NCBI RefSeq assembly: GCF_029873635.1
Contig: NC_080426.1
Location: 52,094,093-52,158,092 of the forward strand
DNA: 64,000 nt
From: Malania oleifera
Taxonomy: Eukaryota; Streptophyta; Magnoliopsida; Santalales; Ximeniaceae
Direction: 5' to 3'
Part shown: positions 44,330 through 56,004 of the stretch, piece by piece
Layout: each line of letters begins with the position of its first letter
How positions within the stretch are numbered: position 1 is the first letter of the stretch
Position numbers and translations under genes: made by a program
Notes under the pieces: generated by a model
Seen by the model: the letters and a program-made list of their open reading frames with translations, nothing else
Database searches by the model: none
What the model was told of the DNA's origin: nothing

Positions 44330-44701
44330 ACAGTCAGCTGACTGATCACAGACCCAGTCGATTGATTGAAAAAATGCATGAGAAGAGCGCTACAATCAGT
44401 CGCTTGACCTAAGACCCAGCCGATTAACTGAGCTATTGTTTCTGAAACAGAGACCAGTCAGCCAACTAACCCTACAGTCGGTTGACTGACTGATGAAAAA
44501 AATCTTAAACTCATTTATAAAAACCCAAGCCATTCGAGTAGTCAGCCAACTAACCTAGGGTTTGCTTTCACCTGTGCTCTCTTTCTCTTCCTTTCCTCAG
44601 TTCTTCCTCTTCCAAAAATCACCAAAACCTTATCTTCCATTTCCAAAATCTAACACTGCCCTATCAAAACCACCTTCATTTTTCCATAGAAAAGCTCCAT
44701 A
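44330..44701 (+). promoter_or_regulatory. Putative internal promoter/leader of the S3 env-like ORF
   Basis: Between the pol stop and the env-like ATG (44702) lie about seven copies of the S3 LTR motif (CAGTCAGCNGACTGAC type; 44330-44550), with a TTTATAAAAA TATA-like box at about 44514. A pyrimidine-rich leader (44570-44650) follows. This is the same order as motif array, TATA and leader in the S3 LTR (46868-47353 and after). Inference from layout; no transcript evidence. Confidence 0.55.
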
Positions 44702-45964
44702 ATGCCGAGGATCAAGTCTGTAGGAAGTAAGAAACCTTCCACCTCATCTCAACCCACTAAATATTCTTCGATCGAGTAATGGCTCATAGTCCCACACGGC
44801 AAGAGCTTTTATCAAAATCATCTAAATACAGCGGACCCAATCCTAGGTAAAATCCTTGATACTTTATTTTTCACATCTGATTTTCCACAAATAATTTCCT
44901 TATTCGAGGCTCTAGGATGGAAAATTTTCATTCTCTATCAAGCTAAGGGACACTTCCCAAACTTTGTCAAAATTTTCTACGCAAATCTTGTTAAGGAAGA
45001 AAATGGACTTTCCACCAAAGTGATGGGAAAATCTATTTCTCTCATTTTCGAATCCCTTGCAAAAAATTTTAAAATCACCAATGGAGATTTTGAATGTCAT
45101 ACTTTTGGTACTTTTTGGATTCTAGAATAGGACTTCGCTCTAGAAGAATTCCTTCATTTGATATTGGATACCGAGCCTGTTTCTTTTGACAATCCTTCGC
45201 TATACAAACATTTGAATCTTCAAGCTCAAATTTTGTAAAAAATCATCACATATAATATACTTCCTCAAGCTGGATCACATGCATATATCTCCTATGCAGA
45301 TTGCTTTGTCCTCTGGTGCTTGCTCAAGGGCAAGAAACTAGACTTACTGAGTCTTATGCTTAAATGGATGATATCACGTGTAGAGGCACGACAAGTCACC
45401 CTTCCCTATGGAGGAATCTTAAACACGCTTTTTGCAAAACTCCAAGTATCCTCCTCTTCTGATTTCTTTGTGAAACACACCCATTATGACATTTTCAATT
45501 CCACAACTCTTAAATTAATGGGTTATGAAAAGTATGGGGATGGAAGGATCCTAAAAGAAAGTGGAGGTCAAGTACGTCAACCCCCTATTACCGTTCCTCT
45601 TACATGGTTTAATCCATTTTACCAGCAATTCACCACCTTCATCCAAAACATGCAAATAGGGCTCCAATCCCTTCAAACCAACTTTTCTTCCCTTCAAGCT
45701 AATTACTCCTCTCTTGATGAACGTTTGAGTCGCATCGAGAAACACATAGTCTGTTCCTCTCGTACCACTGATCCTATGGATATCAGTTTCGATCTTGCAA
45801 GTGACTATGGAAGTGATGATGAGGACTCTGAAAATGGAAGTGATGATGATGATAAGGAAGACATAGAAGAAAAGCATGGTTCTGAAAAAGAAGAAGACAA
45901 TGACTCAGAAGAAGAAGAAAGGAATGCAGTAGAAGAAGAACAACATTCTGATCATGAAAACTGA
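44702..45964 (+). pseudogene. S3 envelope-like (SIRE ORF2-type) protein
   Basis: One frame of 420 codons from ATG 44702 (MPRIKSVGSKKPSTSS), interrupted only by three stops (after YSSIE, WILE and QAQIL). Conserved with the S1 copy: FYQNHLNT / YQNHIST, KIFYANLVKEE, ADCFVLWCLLKGKKLD, LPYGGILNTLFAKLQV, TTLKLMGYEKY. The C-terminal third has a heptad-like section (FSSLQANYSSLDERLSRIEK) and an acidic Asp/Glu tail of about 60 residues. It is open from 45242 to the stop. I see no signal peptide or clear membrane helix, so an envelope function is not supported by sequence. The ORF belongs to the extra 3' gene of the SIRE lineage. Confidence 0.8.
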
Positions 45965-46395
45965 TGTTGTTTCTTAAAAATATGAAACTTGTAACTTTTT
46001 TATTGTATTTTGGCACGTTATATGACAAAACACTTAGCTTGGTTGCTTTGCTTATTTCTTATAACTTGTTTCTTTCCCCTTGTTTTTTGAATGATGTCCA
46101 AAGGGGAAGAGATTGTGAAAAGCAAAGATGTTATATTAAAGATATGGAATATTTATGAAATATTTATGATGAACATGTTGAACAATGATATATGGAATAT
46201 TTATGTTGAACATGTTGAACAATGAGCGTTATGATAAGCTATGATTGAGTTCATTATTTGCATATTGAATATCTTATTATTGACTTTGAGCATATTGAAC
46301 ATTTCCACATGCTATACATATTTGATGTCACATGTTAAAGAATGCTTACAGTAAGGGGGAGTTTGTTTTATCCTTATCTTTACTCCTCGTTTGTC

Positions 46396-46415
46396 ATTAT
46401 AAAAAAGGGGGAGAT
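46396..46415 (+). other. S3 polypurine tract
   Basis: AAAAAAGGGGGAGATT directly before the 3' LTR. Confidence 0.88.
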
Positions 46416-48364
46416 TGTTGGCCTAACTAGGCTTTTAAATCTTATTTTGATGATAACAAATGAAAATGTTTTAACATGTGTTGTTAAGTGACTTTATTTT
46501 AGGATTACATAAAACTACATTCATGTTTGTCATGGAAGCAAACTGGAAATCAAAGTCAAATCAAGAGAAAGCTTCTTAGAATATTGAAGTAATAAAAGAC
46601 AAACAAAAAACTTAAAGGTTAAGTGGGACTCGAAGTCAAGATGAACCTCAAGAGACTTGAAGACTTAGTACTTAAAAAAATCATATTCAATAAAGTCGTT
46701 TGTAAGTACTTCAAATCAAATATAATTTAGAAATATGAAGCTCATTACGATGCAAAGACTTAGAGACTAGTTTTTGAAAACCCTAGTAAGTGATTTTGTA
46801 AAGTTACATTTGAGTCTTTTAAATTACAAGGGTTTGCAAATCAAAATTAGAAGTTTTTGGAAAAAGAATGGACTGGTCAGCCGACTGACCAGAACACCCT
46901 GTAATGGCTTAGCCGACCGACATAAGCTATATGTTGAAAACCTACCCAACCAACTGACCATTATGAACTAGGATCAGTCACCGACTGACAAGAATGCAAC
47001 GATTAAATAAACTGCCCAGCCAACTGACCAATGAACTAACCTTACTCAGCCAATTGACAATGTCCAACTGACTAACATTTTTTTAACATAATTCAGTCAG
47101 CCGACTGACAATTTACTAAATTTATTTTCTGGTAGATAGAAGGGTTTCAGCCGCCTGTCCAGCCAACTGACCCTATGAAATATACTACTTAGTTGCCTAT
47201 CCCGCCGACTGACTTCACGGGATTTCAAATTTTTAAACTTTAACAGTAAAATTTTAAAAATTAGTTTTTCAAGTATGAACGTTATAAAAACTTGGTGGAC
47301 ACTCTAAGTAACTTGGGAAATAAGGAAACTAATCCTAAAAAGCCTATAAATACTCCCTTAATTCCAAGAAATTAATCACCAAGTAATCACACAACATTCT
47401 TGCATTCAAGCTTTCAATCTCTCTCAAAGTTCTCTATTGCTCACACTCCATTTGGAAGATAACTTCTGAAATTTCTACTGAATCTTCAACCTACGGTTCT
47501 AACACTGAGTTTTCTCAATCACTAAAAGAACCCTTGGTGATCTTTATACTTGAGTTTCATACTTTTTATATTATTATTTGATTGAAGTATATTTTGTGCT
47601 CTAACTTGTACAAATCTACTATGTTTTGAGAGTTTCATTGTACTCAGATTCTTGTTGCCTTCTCGTTGTATTTTGACGGTTCAAAGCTGATTTGGATCGT
47701 TGTATAAGCGTGGGTTGATCACTTGGAGAGGTTTCTCTTCCTGAAAAATAGAGATTATTGTAAAAGACTTGCTCCGCCCGGAAAGGAGCATACATAGTGG
47801 AATCCTTTGGTGGAATTGATCAAAGGTGAGGACGTAAGTTGGGGATAAGCCGAACCTCGTAAAACTTGGTGTTCTTCTCAACCCTACTCTATTTAATTTC
47901 TGCACTATATATATTTTTGTGTATGCTAAGTGCAGATTGTAGGGCTTAAACACTAAAATCAAAGAAGACTTTTAATCTCTAAAATAGTACGTTTCAATTA
48001 ACCGTTTGCGGAAGCCCACAAGGGAGTACGTTGGTTAATTTGCAGAAATCTTAATTAAGAGAAACGTAATAAAATTCAATCCAAAGCAAAGCTTTCATAC
48101 AAATTACAGGGCTAATTACAAAAGTTGAAAGCAATTCAAAGAGTTGCAACTTCTTGGTTATTTTAGTTATTGGTATTGAATGGTTGATTGGATTGTTTAA
48201 GTTTTCGGCAAATTGTTGTGTGTTTTGGTTTTGATTGATAACTGATTAATTTACTTAAGTTTTGCTGTGAGTACTAAACAAGTAAGTAAAAGAATTAAAA
48301 AAAAAACTTAAAATTTTTAAATAACCTAAGTCACCCTCCTCTTGGGATCACTATTCTATTTTCA
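46416..48364 (+). repeat. S3 3' LTR
   Basis: TGTTGGCCTAACTAGG...CTATTTTCA, 1949 bases. U3 carries about ten GTCAGCCGACTGAC-like near-palindromes at 46868-47215; the TATA box CTATAAATAC is at 47344-47353. The pentamer after it is GAATA, but the left flank is lost so the duplication cannot be tested. Confidence 0.9.
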
Positions 48365-48531
48365 GAATAAAAAAGGAGCAAAAAATTAGGAAGATAAAAA
48401 ACTTTCGTTGAATCATTAGGGTTCTATAAAAGATAAAGATGACTTATATAACCTACAAGAATAAAAGAGAAAAAGACTATTCTATCCTGATATAATGCAA
48501 ATAATTATTATCACTAACAAACACCTCAATT

Positions 48532-48573
<42 letters not shown>

Positions 48574-49435
48574 TAACTATACAATTAGAGCGCACACAAT
48601 CGGTTGGATTCGATTATGCTAATAAATTAATATGCATGTGTGCATGTATGTAATTAATATGTCCATAATTATATGAATACGTAGCTGTAGTATTTGCTAC
48701 AACTATCATTTGAAATTAAACTATATAATTAATTATATAATTCAAATTATAATTTTTAAATTTATACATAATTTTATAATAATAAATACATTTTTTTTTT
48801 CAAATATGTACGTAATTATGTACTTACGAGTGTATGTAGTTTGTGGATACATCGATTCAAATATGTACATAATTATTCAATTATGAGTATACACAATTTG
48901 TTTGATTCGATTACGAAATACCTAAAGGTAAATAATATTTAAAAAAAAAAATTAGAATTGAATAAGTGTAGAACAAATCAATTAATCCCGAAATACCCCG
49001 GAAGAATTTTTCATCGTGATATTTTTATACACAAATAGCAAAACTTCTATTAAATATTTTGTGGTCCTCTCATGCGTTTAAAGGATAATCATCCTTTTTC
49101 TTTCACTTGAAACTCTTTTATGAGAAGGCCAGCGGGAGTCGACCCACGAGGCCATTTCCTAGTAATCAACGGCTTCACTACCTTAACGGTGAACCCCAAG
49201 TGTTTATGAACCCTAATAAAAAAAACAGTCCTAATCTGCAGATAGCAATCTCATCTGGGACTTTTCTCTCCTTATTCTCATATTCAACAATTAGATTTTT
49301 CCTTTTTTGTTGTTTCGTTTCCTTGATCCATGAAATGGGAAAAAACCAGCCAGTTGAGAGATCAACAATTATCACGTTTAATTTCTTCTTCCTCTTCTTT
49401 CTGCAATACAGGTTTAAGTGAGATTTCCCATCAAG
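48365..49435. other. AT-rich intergenic DNA and putative gene leader
   Basis: No transposon protein. It has a (TA)n run at 48534-48569 and repeated 'tatgtacataatta' type stretches to 48900. From about 49080 the sequence is less AT-rich and is the putative upstream/5' leader of the gene at 49436. TGCAATACAG|G at 49401-49411 could be an intron acceptor in the leader. Confidence 0.5.
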
Positions 49436-52400
49436 ATGGCAGAACCCATTCCAGAAACAAAGCAAGAAGAAAGTGAATTGGTGGGGGAAGGAGAGGAGAG
49501 TCATGAAGAGAGGGAGAATGATGATTGCGGCAGCAGCGCTCTGATTCCAAACAGGGCTTTTCTTCTTGAGCTTAACCTCATTCTGATTCTCTCCTTTTTC
49601 TCTGCATCTGCTGAGGACCGGGGCTTAGATTTGAATGAGAAAATTAGGAAGGAAAGTGGTAAAGATGAGGGGACGAAGACGAAGCCCTTGCTGGCTAGAT
49701 TACAGACCCGAAAGCGAGAAGTAAATAAATTCAGATGCGCGGGACAAAGGTCCCCCAGGTTTCAACCAGCCATGAGGGATTGCAGGTAACATCTTCTCTT
49801 CGATCATCTCTCTTTGTTTCTAATTTGAGAAAAAGAAAAAAAAAGTTAATAAGTTAATTTCTTGATCTGTTGGCTGGTCCTTCATCTTCATGTGATTGAA
49901 TTTGACATATATTTTTAATTGAGCTGTCATTGGCACATTTTTGGATGGAGGTGTTTGAAAAATGAGGAGCAGAGGAAGAAAATCTATTTTTCTATTGTAT
50001 TTTTCCCTTGAAAGTCTGTTGTCGTATCGTTAACAATTAAGAAAAATTAAAGATTAATAACTTGTAAAATAAAACTAAATTTCTGTTCATTAATTTGCTG
50101 TGTAATTTATTTTGTTTTTCAATTTTTAATCATCAAATATTAACATAGAATAAAATTTTTTCATGTTTTCCTTTCATTTACTGATATTTTTTCCCTTATT
50201 ATTTTGTAATTGTGAGATGGGTCAAATCATAAAAGAAACGGAGATGATTGCTTGAAACTTAGAGAACATGAAGAGAAATGAAGACATACAAAAATCACTT
50301 CATCTTTCTTTTTTGTTAGTTAAAAAGAAAAGAAAAAAAAAAACATCTTCCTTCATCTGCGAGCAGGTCCCTCTCCTTCTTTTTCAGACATATCTTTTAA
50401 TGTGATTGAGTTTGACATACAATTCTGCAGAGATGAGTGTATGCTCTTTGCAATTCTTTTCCTGAAAATAAAAATTCTACTTTTTATTTTTTTGGACAGT
50501 GTTAGAAGAGGAAGAAGAAACTTGAACCTATTTGTAATTGAGCTGGCAACAAAGAAAGAAAATACGTAGAAATTTTAATGACTTAAATGATGCATAAAAT
50601 TAAATTTTTATTTATCAACTTTTCTATATTTTATTTTGTATGCATAGCATAATGAATGCATCAAACTGTAGAAGAAAAAGATAGAGTTCTTTAAGGTTTC
50701 ATGTTCAGATGAAACGTGCAAAATGATCGGTGCAACAATTACGATGAATAATATGGAACACACAGAGATAATAAAGGCAATAAAAGACACATAAGGATTT
50801 AACGTGGTTTGGCAGAATGCTTACGTCCATGGGAGCAAACAACGGTTGAAATTCACTTTCATAAAAAATAGGGTCGCATCATTATATTTATGCTAACCCT
50901 AGATTTACAGAGGGATTAGAAAATTCCCCAAATATCCATGTATCAATTCGCAGAGGATTTGCTTCTACATCCCCAACCTATTGATCTTTCCAGTTTAAAT
51001 TTCAAAAACAATGTCGTCAACAGTTTTTCTTCATTGGAAGAAACGGTCGATGCACCTACATCAAACCGTCGACAATTTTCTTCCTAATTTGTTTCTGAAA
51101 GAAACCATCGATGTACCTAGTAAAATTGTCGACAACTTTTCTTCAGACCAGTTTCCTATTTTTCTTCAACCTGCTTTCTCTACACATGTATTCCACTCGA
51201 TATGAGTCACATACTATAACAATTTCCATCTTGGCGAATATTCGCCCCTTAAGAGAAAAGAAAACATAATCTGGAGCTCCGCGTGAAATAATAGGTTGTG
51301 ATGCCTCCCATCTAACATCTGAAGACGTTAATTACTGCTTGAACTTGTCTGTGGTAATATGTTTTGTCAACATGTTTGTTGTATTCTCAGAAGTGTGAAC
51401 TTTCTGAAGTAATAGTTCACAAGAAGAAATCAATTCCCTGATACTGTGAAACCTCACATCTTTATGCTTGGTCCTTGCGTGATATACCTGGTTCTTTTCC
51501 AAATAAATGACATATTAACTATCACAATGCAACTGAACTCTACCTTACTGAATACCTAGCTCCTTGACTAATCTTGTAAGCCACAAAGCTTCCTTGGCAA
51601 CTTTAGTTGCTGCCATATACTTTGACTTAGTAGTAGATAGTGCAAATAGAGACTGAATCATGGACCTCCAACAAATAGGCCCCCCCACAAGAGTGAATAC
51701 ATACCTTGTGGTAGACCTCCTGTCATCCAATTCGCCTGCTTAATTTGCATCAACATATCCCACAACTGAAGGATCACTCTGTTGTCTGCTAAACATGATG
51801 TCATAGTCTATGGTACCCCTCAAGTATCTGAAAATCTACTTGACTGCATCCCAATGATGTCGTCCCGGATTTGATAGAAACTTACTCACCACGCTAACAT
51901 CTTGTGCCAGATCCGATTTTGTATAAATCATAGCATGCATCAAGCACCCCACTACACTAGTATATGGAACCTTTGACATGTCTTGAACTTCATCATCTGT
52001 CTTCGGGCATTAGGCGGTAGACAATCTAAAATGATTTGCCAAAGGTGTACTCACCGGTTTTGCATTATTCATGTTGAATCTCTCCAACACTCTCTTAACA
52101 TAGCTACGCTGAGATAACCATAGTCTTCTGGAAGCTCTCTCCTTGCGAATCTCCATCTCAAGAATCTTCTTGGCCTCACCCAAATCCTTCATGTCAAATT
52201 ATTTGCTCAATAGAGTTTTTAATTTGTTGACCTCACTTATACTCTTCACAGTAATAAATATATCATTCACATAAAGTAACCAAAAAAGAAAAAAGAAAAA
52301 AGAATGAACCATCATCAAGGCTCTTCACATGAACACAACAATCATACTCACATCTCCTATAGCCAATCGAGATCATATAGGAGTCATATTGCTTGTACCA

Positions 52401-55400
52401 CTGGCTCAGAGATTGCTTTAGTCCATTAAGTGATTTTTTCAATTTATAGACCAAGTGTTCCTATCCAGGTTGACTAACCCTTCTGTTTGTACCATGTAAA
52501 TCAGTTCCTCCAAATCACCATGGAGAAATGCTGTCTTTACATCTATCTATTCCAAATGCATATCAAAATGCGCTACCAGACCCAACACTGCCCTGATGGA
52601 AGTGTGTCTGATCATAGGGGAGAAATCTCATCATAGTCAATCCCTTTCCTCTGCGAGTAGTCCTTTGCTACTAGACGAGCCTTGAATTTTTATTTTTTTT
52701 CCTGATACTGCTTTTTTCTTTTTATATACCCATTTGCATCTTATGGCTTTCTTCCTCTTTAGAAGATCCATCAACTCCTATGTCTAGGTCTTACGTAAAG
52801 ACTCTATCTCCTCCATCATAGCACCCATTCATTTACTCTTCTCTTAGTTGTGCATCGCCTCTTGAAAGTAGTAGGATCCCCGCAACTAGTAATAAGTGTA
52901 TAAGAAACCAAATCATTAAAACTATACTTAGGGGGTGGCCTGATAGTGCGTCTGGGCCTGTCTATAGCTATACTGTGATGTTGTTGATCTCCTAAGCTAG
53001 GACTCCCTACATTCTGAACATTGTCATCTCTACCATGAGTCCTTAGCTCCACTTGCACAACATGTTCATTGCTGTTGCAATTTTCTGGCACCTATTTCTC
53101 TTATTCCTGAGTACGCTGCAATGTAACTTTCTTATCAAAAATCACATCTCTACTAATCACTACCTTGTTTGCCTTTGGATCTCAAAGCTTGAAATCTTTC
53201 ACCCCTTTTTGATACCCTAGAAAGATACACTATCTAGACTTCGCATCAAGTTTCGATCTCTCTTCACTAGAAGCATGCACGTAGGCTAGAACACTCACAA
53301 ACTAGAGTAGTCTACCGCGCTGCCTGCCCACACCTCCTCTGCTGCTTTCCCATCTAGTGCTGCCCTTGGTGACCTGTTGATCAAGAAACATGCCATATTC
53401 ACTGCCTCTACCTAGAAGTTTTTTGCAAGCTCTACATTCAATCTAGGACACCGAGCTCTTTCAGCTATTGTTATGTTCATTTTTTCCACTACACAATTAT
53501 GTTGTGGTGTCTTGCATACTGTGAAGTGTCTCTTAATCCCATGCTACTCTCACAACTCTATGAACTTTGAATTTGTGTACTCAGTACCATTGTTGGACCT
53601 CTCTCTGTCTGCTTTTCCACTTTAGCTTTCCACAACTTAAACTTAGCAAACGTTTTTGACTTGTATTGCATGAAGTACACCTAGGCCTTTCGTGAGAAAT
53701 TTTCAATAAAACTCATGAAATATGTATGTCCTCCCCATTATGCTACCCTTACCGGCCCTCAAACATCTGTATGAACGTAGTCAGTATTCCCTTTACCTTG
53801 TGTGTGGTTGTCTTGAACTGCACTCTATTTTATTTCCCAAGCACACAATACTTGTAGAAATTAAGCTTGCATGTTTTGACACCCTTCAATAGATTTCTCT
53901 TATGAAGCTCCATCATCCCACGCTCACCCATATGACCCAATCGCACATGCCACAAAACTACATTATCTGACTCAGACTCTGCAGTTGCAGCTCCACCTAC
54001 AACTGTGGTACCTAGCAGTGTATAGATATTTCCTACTAATTTCTGCCCCTTCATCATTGTTAAGATACCTTTACTCACCTTCATTACTCTACTTGCAAGC
54101 TTATAATTAAAATCCATTACAATCTAAGGTGCCTAATAAAATCAGATTCTTCCTTATATCCGGTATATGGCTAACATCAAATAACGTTCTAACAATACCA
54201 TCAAACATTTTAATTATGATATTCTTTATTCCAATAACTTTGCATGATGCATCATTACCCATCAGAACAAAACTAGAATTTGCTATCATGTAGGTGTTGA
54301 ACCAATCTTTATTGGGTGTCATGTGATAGGAGCATGCCGAATCCAAAATTTAAGAATCTGTGAGATGATCTGAACCGGATGAAACAGAAAGCATATCTTA
54401 GTCACCGCTCTCTGAGCCTTCTTTTTCTACTACATTCGCATACTTTGATGGACCCTCTTTATTCTCTATATTCCCCTTCTTTCTCTCTAGACGATCTTGT
54501 TTTATGTCCCTTTTTCCCACACTTAAAACACAGTAAGTCCTTCCTCTTCTTGGAATTGGACCGAGATTTATTGTTACTCGGTCCGCTCCAAAACTTGCTT
54601 CTCCCACGGTCGTGGTTACCCCTCACCACAAGCCCTTCACCTTGTAAATTCTCATCGTTGACTTTCTTCCTTTGATGAAAATCTAAAAGAGCATTTTTGA
54701 TCTCCTCCAATTCGAGAGTTTCTTTTCCTCACATTAGAGTTGTAACCAAATTTTCGTAAGTAAGAGAAGCAGGTAGGGAATTCAGTAACATCAACGCGTT
54801 GTCTTCATCTTTGAACTTCATATCAACTCGTTTCAAATCACTGATGATCTGATTGAACACGTTGATGTGCTGGTTTAGATCCGAACCCTTTGACATCTTA
54901 GGACCATACAGTTTCTGCTTAAGATAAAGTTTGTTCGTGTATGACTTGGAGACATATTGACTTTCCAATTTCAACCAAATTGTCGCCGGTGATTCCTTAT
55001 CCATGGTGTGATACATCACGTTATCAGTCAGACAAAGTCTGATAGTTGCCACAACCTTCGCTTCCAATTCCTTCCAACTAATGTTATCCATGCCTTCCGG
55101 CTGCTTTCTATATAGCGCCTTCACCATGCCCTACTGCACTAACAAATCCTTGACCATCCTCTGCCCTAATCCGAAATTTCTGGATTCGTTGAACTTGACT
55201 ATGTCGAACTTCGCAGAAGAAATCCCAGCCATCGTAACCTAGCTCTGATACCAATTGTTTAGATGAAACGTGCGGAACGATTGGTGCAACATTTACGATG
55301 AATAATACGGAACACACATAAATATAATGAAAGCAATAAAAGACACAAGGATTTAACATGGTTCGGCAGAATGCCTACGTCTGCGGGAGCAAGCGGCGAC

Positions 55401-56004
55401 TGAAATTCACTATCATAAAAACCAGGGTTACATCATTGTATTTATGCTAACCCTAGACGTACAGAGGGATTAGAAAATTCCCCAAATACCCTTGTATCAA
55501 TCTGCGGAGGATTTGCCTTTGCATCCCTCTTCTGGAAGTAACGGCCGATGTACTTAGTAAAATTGTCGACAGTTTTTCTTCCGATCAGATTCCTTGTTTT
55601 CTTCAGCCTAGTTTCTTTGCACATATGTTCCACTCGATATGAGTCATATATTACAACATTTCCTTTTGAATTTTTTTGAAAAAAAAAAACATAAAAAGAA
55701 ATAAAAAAATAAAGAAATATTTTTTTTGATTATCGAGAAAAATAAAAAAAAGATACTTCACCAAAGGAGTGAACAAAATTTTTATTTTACATGCCATCAA
55801 TGCTTGATTTTTCTTAATATTCCAATCCAACTTGGATAAATTTTATCCTCACAGAAGTTGGGAACTGAATTTGTTGTGCTTTATGAACCATATTAAAACT
55901 AATAATCAATGAGTTTTGCTGTTTAATAAGTGTGATTAAATTTTTAAAATTTTCATCATGTTATGTTTGTTTTATACGTATTCAGGCATTGCAGAAGAAC
56001 ATGA
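49436..56004 (+). CDS. Small predicted gene, two coding exons, copia T1 in its intron
   Basis: Exon 1: ATG at 49436 (MAEPIPETKQEESELVGEGE) to 49785, where CAG|GTAAC is a good donor. Exon 2: TATTCAG|G acceptor at 55985, coding 55986-56004, giving HCRRT and a TGA, for a product of about 122 residues. The N-terminus is acidic (Glu-rich). A hydrophobic stretch (FLLELNLILILSFFSASA, about residues 43-60) could be a membrane segment. The C-terminal half is basic (KTKPLLARLQTRKREVNKF). Codon use and GC content differ from the transposons around it. I do not recognise the family. The intron of 6.2 kb holds the 5 kb T1 element. Upstream ATG at 49418 in the same frame is an alternative start. The exon model is prediction only. 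Confidence 0.5.
50702..51221 (-). repeat. T1 3' LTR
   Basis: 520 bases; TG...CA on the plus strand (ends CTATAACA). It holds two copies of a motif with CATCGATG/GTCGATG and GTCGACAA (51040-51140). The 5' LTR has only one copy and is about 120 bases shorter. Confidence 0.85.
51222..52760 (-). pseudogene. pol: T1 RNase H and reverse transcriptase
   Basis: RNase H pieces: 51545-51730 (RSTTRYVFTLVGGPICWRS; ALSTTKSKYMA). RT-RNase H connection: 52010-52192 (MKDLGEAKKILEMEIRKE; SYVKRVLERFNM). RT: 52263-52454 (YKLKKSLNGLKQSLSQWYKQ; YRRCEYDCCVH). The catalytic YVDD region around 52250 is damaged (the frame reads VNDIF type). Many stops. Confidence 0.85.
52761..54117 (-). pseudogene. pol: T1 integrase, multiply broken
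   Basis: The GAG-pre-integrase zinc region is open at 53830-54117 (VLWHVRLGHMGERGMMELHKRN; CKLNFYKYCVLGK). The core (about 53250-53830) is recognisable only in short frames. The C-terminal linker is open at 52816-53091 (DRPRRTIRPPPKYSFND). Confidence 0.8.
54107..55232 (-). pseudogene. gag: T1 gag and protease
   Basis: Gag starts at ATG 55232 (MAGISSAKFDIVKFN), has a stop after KDLLVQ, then is open at 54729-55127 (LCLTDNVMYHTMDKESPATIW; KLYLKQKLYGPKMSKGSDL). The zinc knuckle (54459-54710) reads CFKCGKKGHKTRSS, so the last Cys is lost. Protease is open at 54107-54346 (MDSACSYHMTPNKDWF), with the catalytic DSG changed to DSA. Confidence 0.85.
55256..55658 (-). repeat. T1 5' LTR
   Basis: 403 bases; begins TGTTTAGATGAAACG (plus sense) beside the primer site and ends TTACAACA. 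Similar to 50702-51221 except for the internal deletion. Confidence 0.85.

Larger units (their letters stand above)
40697..48364 (+). mobile_element. Ty1-copia element S3 (SIRE/Maximus-like), deleted but with env-like ORF
   Basis: Plus-strand element. A partial 5' LTR (40697-41438) matches 47622-48364 of the complete 3' LTR (46416-48364). Primer site at 41441, gag start, integrase, RT, RNase H, env-like ORF, polypurine tract (46396-46415). Most of gag and all of protease are deleted, and the RT N-terminus is deleted. Its LTR start (TGTTGGCCTAACTAGG) and proteins are close to S1, so the two are related families of one lineage. Confidence 0.92.
50702..55658 (-). mobile_element. Ty1-copia element T1 (Tork-like), defective, in an intron
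   Basis: Minus-strand copia. LTRs are 50702-51221 and 55256-55658, flanked by TTTCA (50697-50701) and TTTCC (55659-55663), four of five matching. The primer site TTGGTATCAGAGC (minus) is at 55242-55254, next to the 5' LTR. Gag, protease, integrase, RT and RNase H are all recognisable but broken by stops and frameshifts. There is no env-like ORF. Gag and RNase H features fit the Tork group, different from S1-S3. Confidence 0.88.

Noticed and set aside
45551..46028. Minus-strand open frames over the S3 env-like ORF
   Set aside because: Antisense shadows of the coiled-coil and acidic tail.
49131..49205. tRNA-like sequence on the minus strand (GTGGGTCGACTCCCGC resembles a T-arm)
   Set aside because: I could not fold a full acceptor stem, D-arm and anticodon arm of normal lengths, and the T-loop lacks the TTCGA consensus. 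At most a decayed tRNA-derived fragment.
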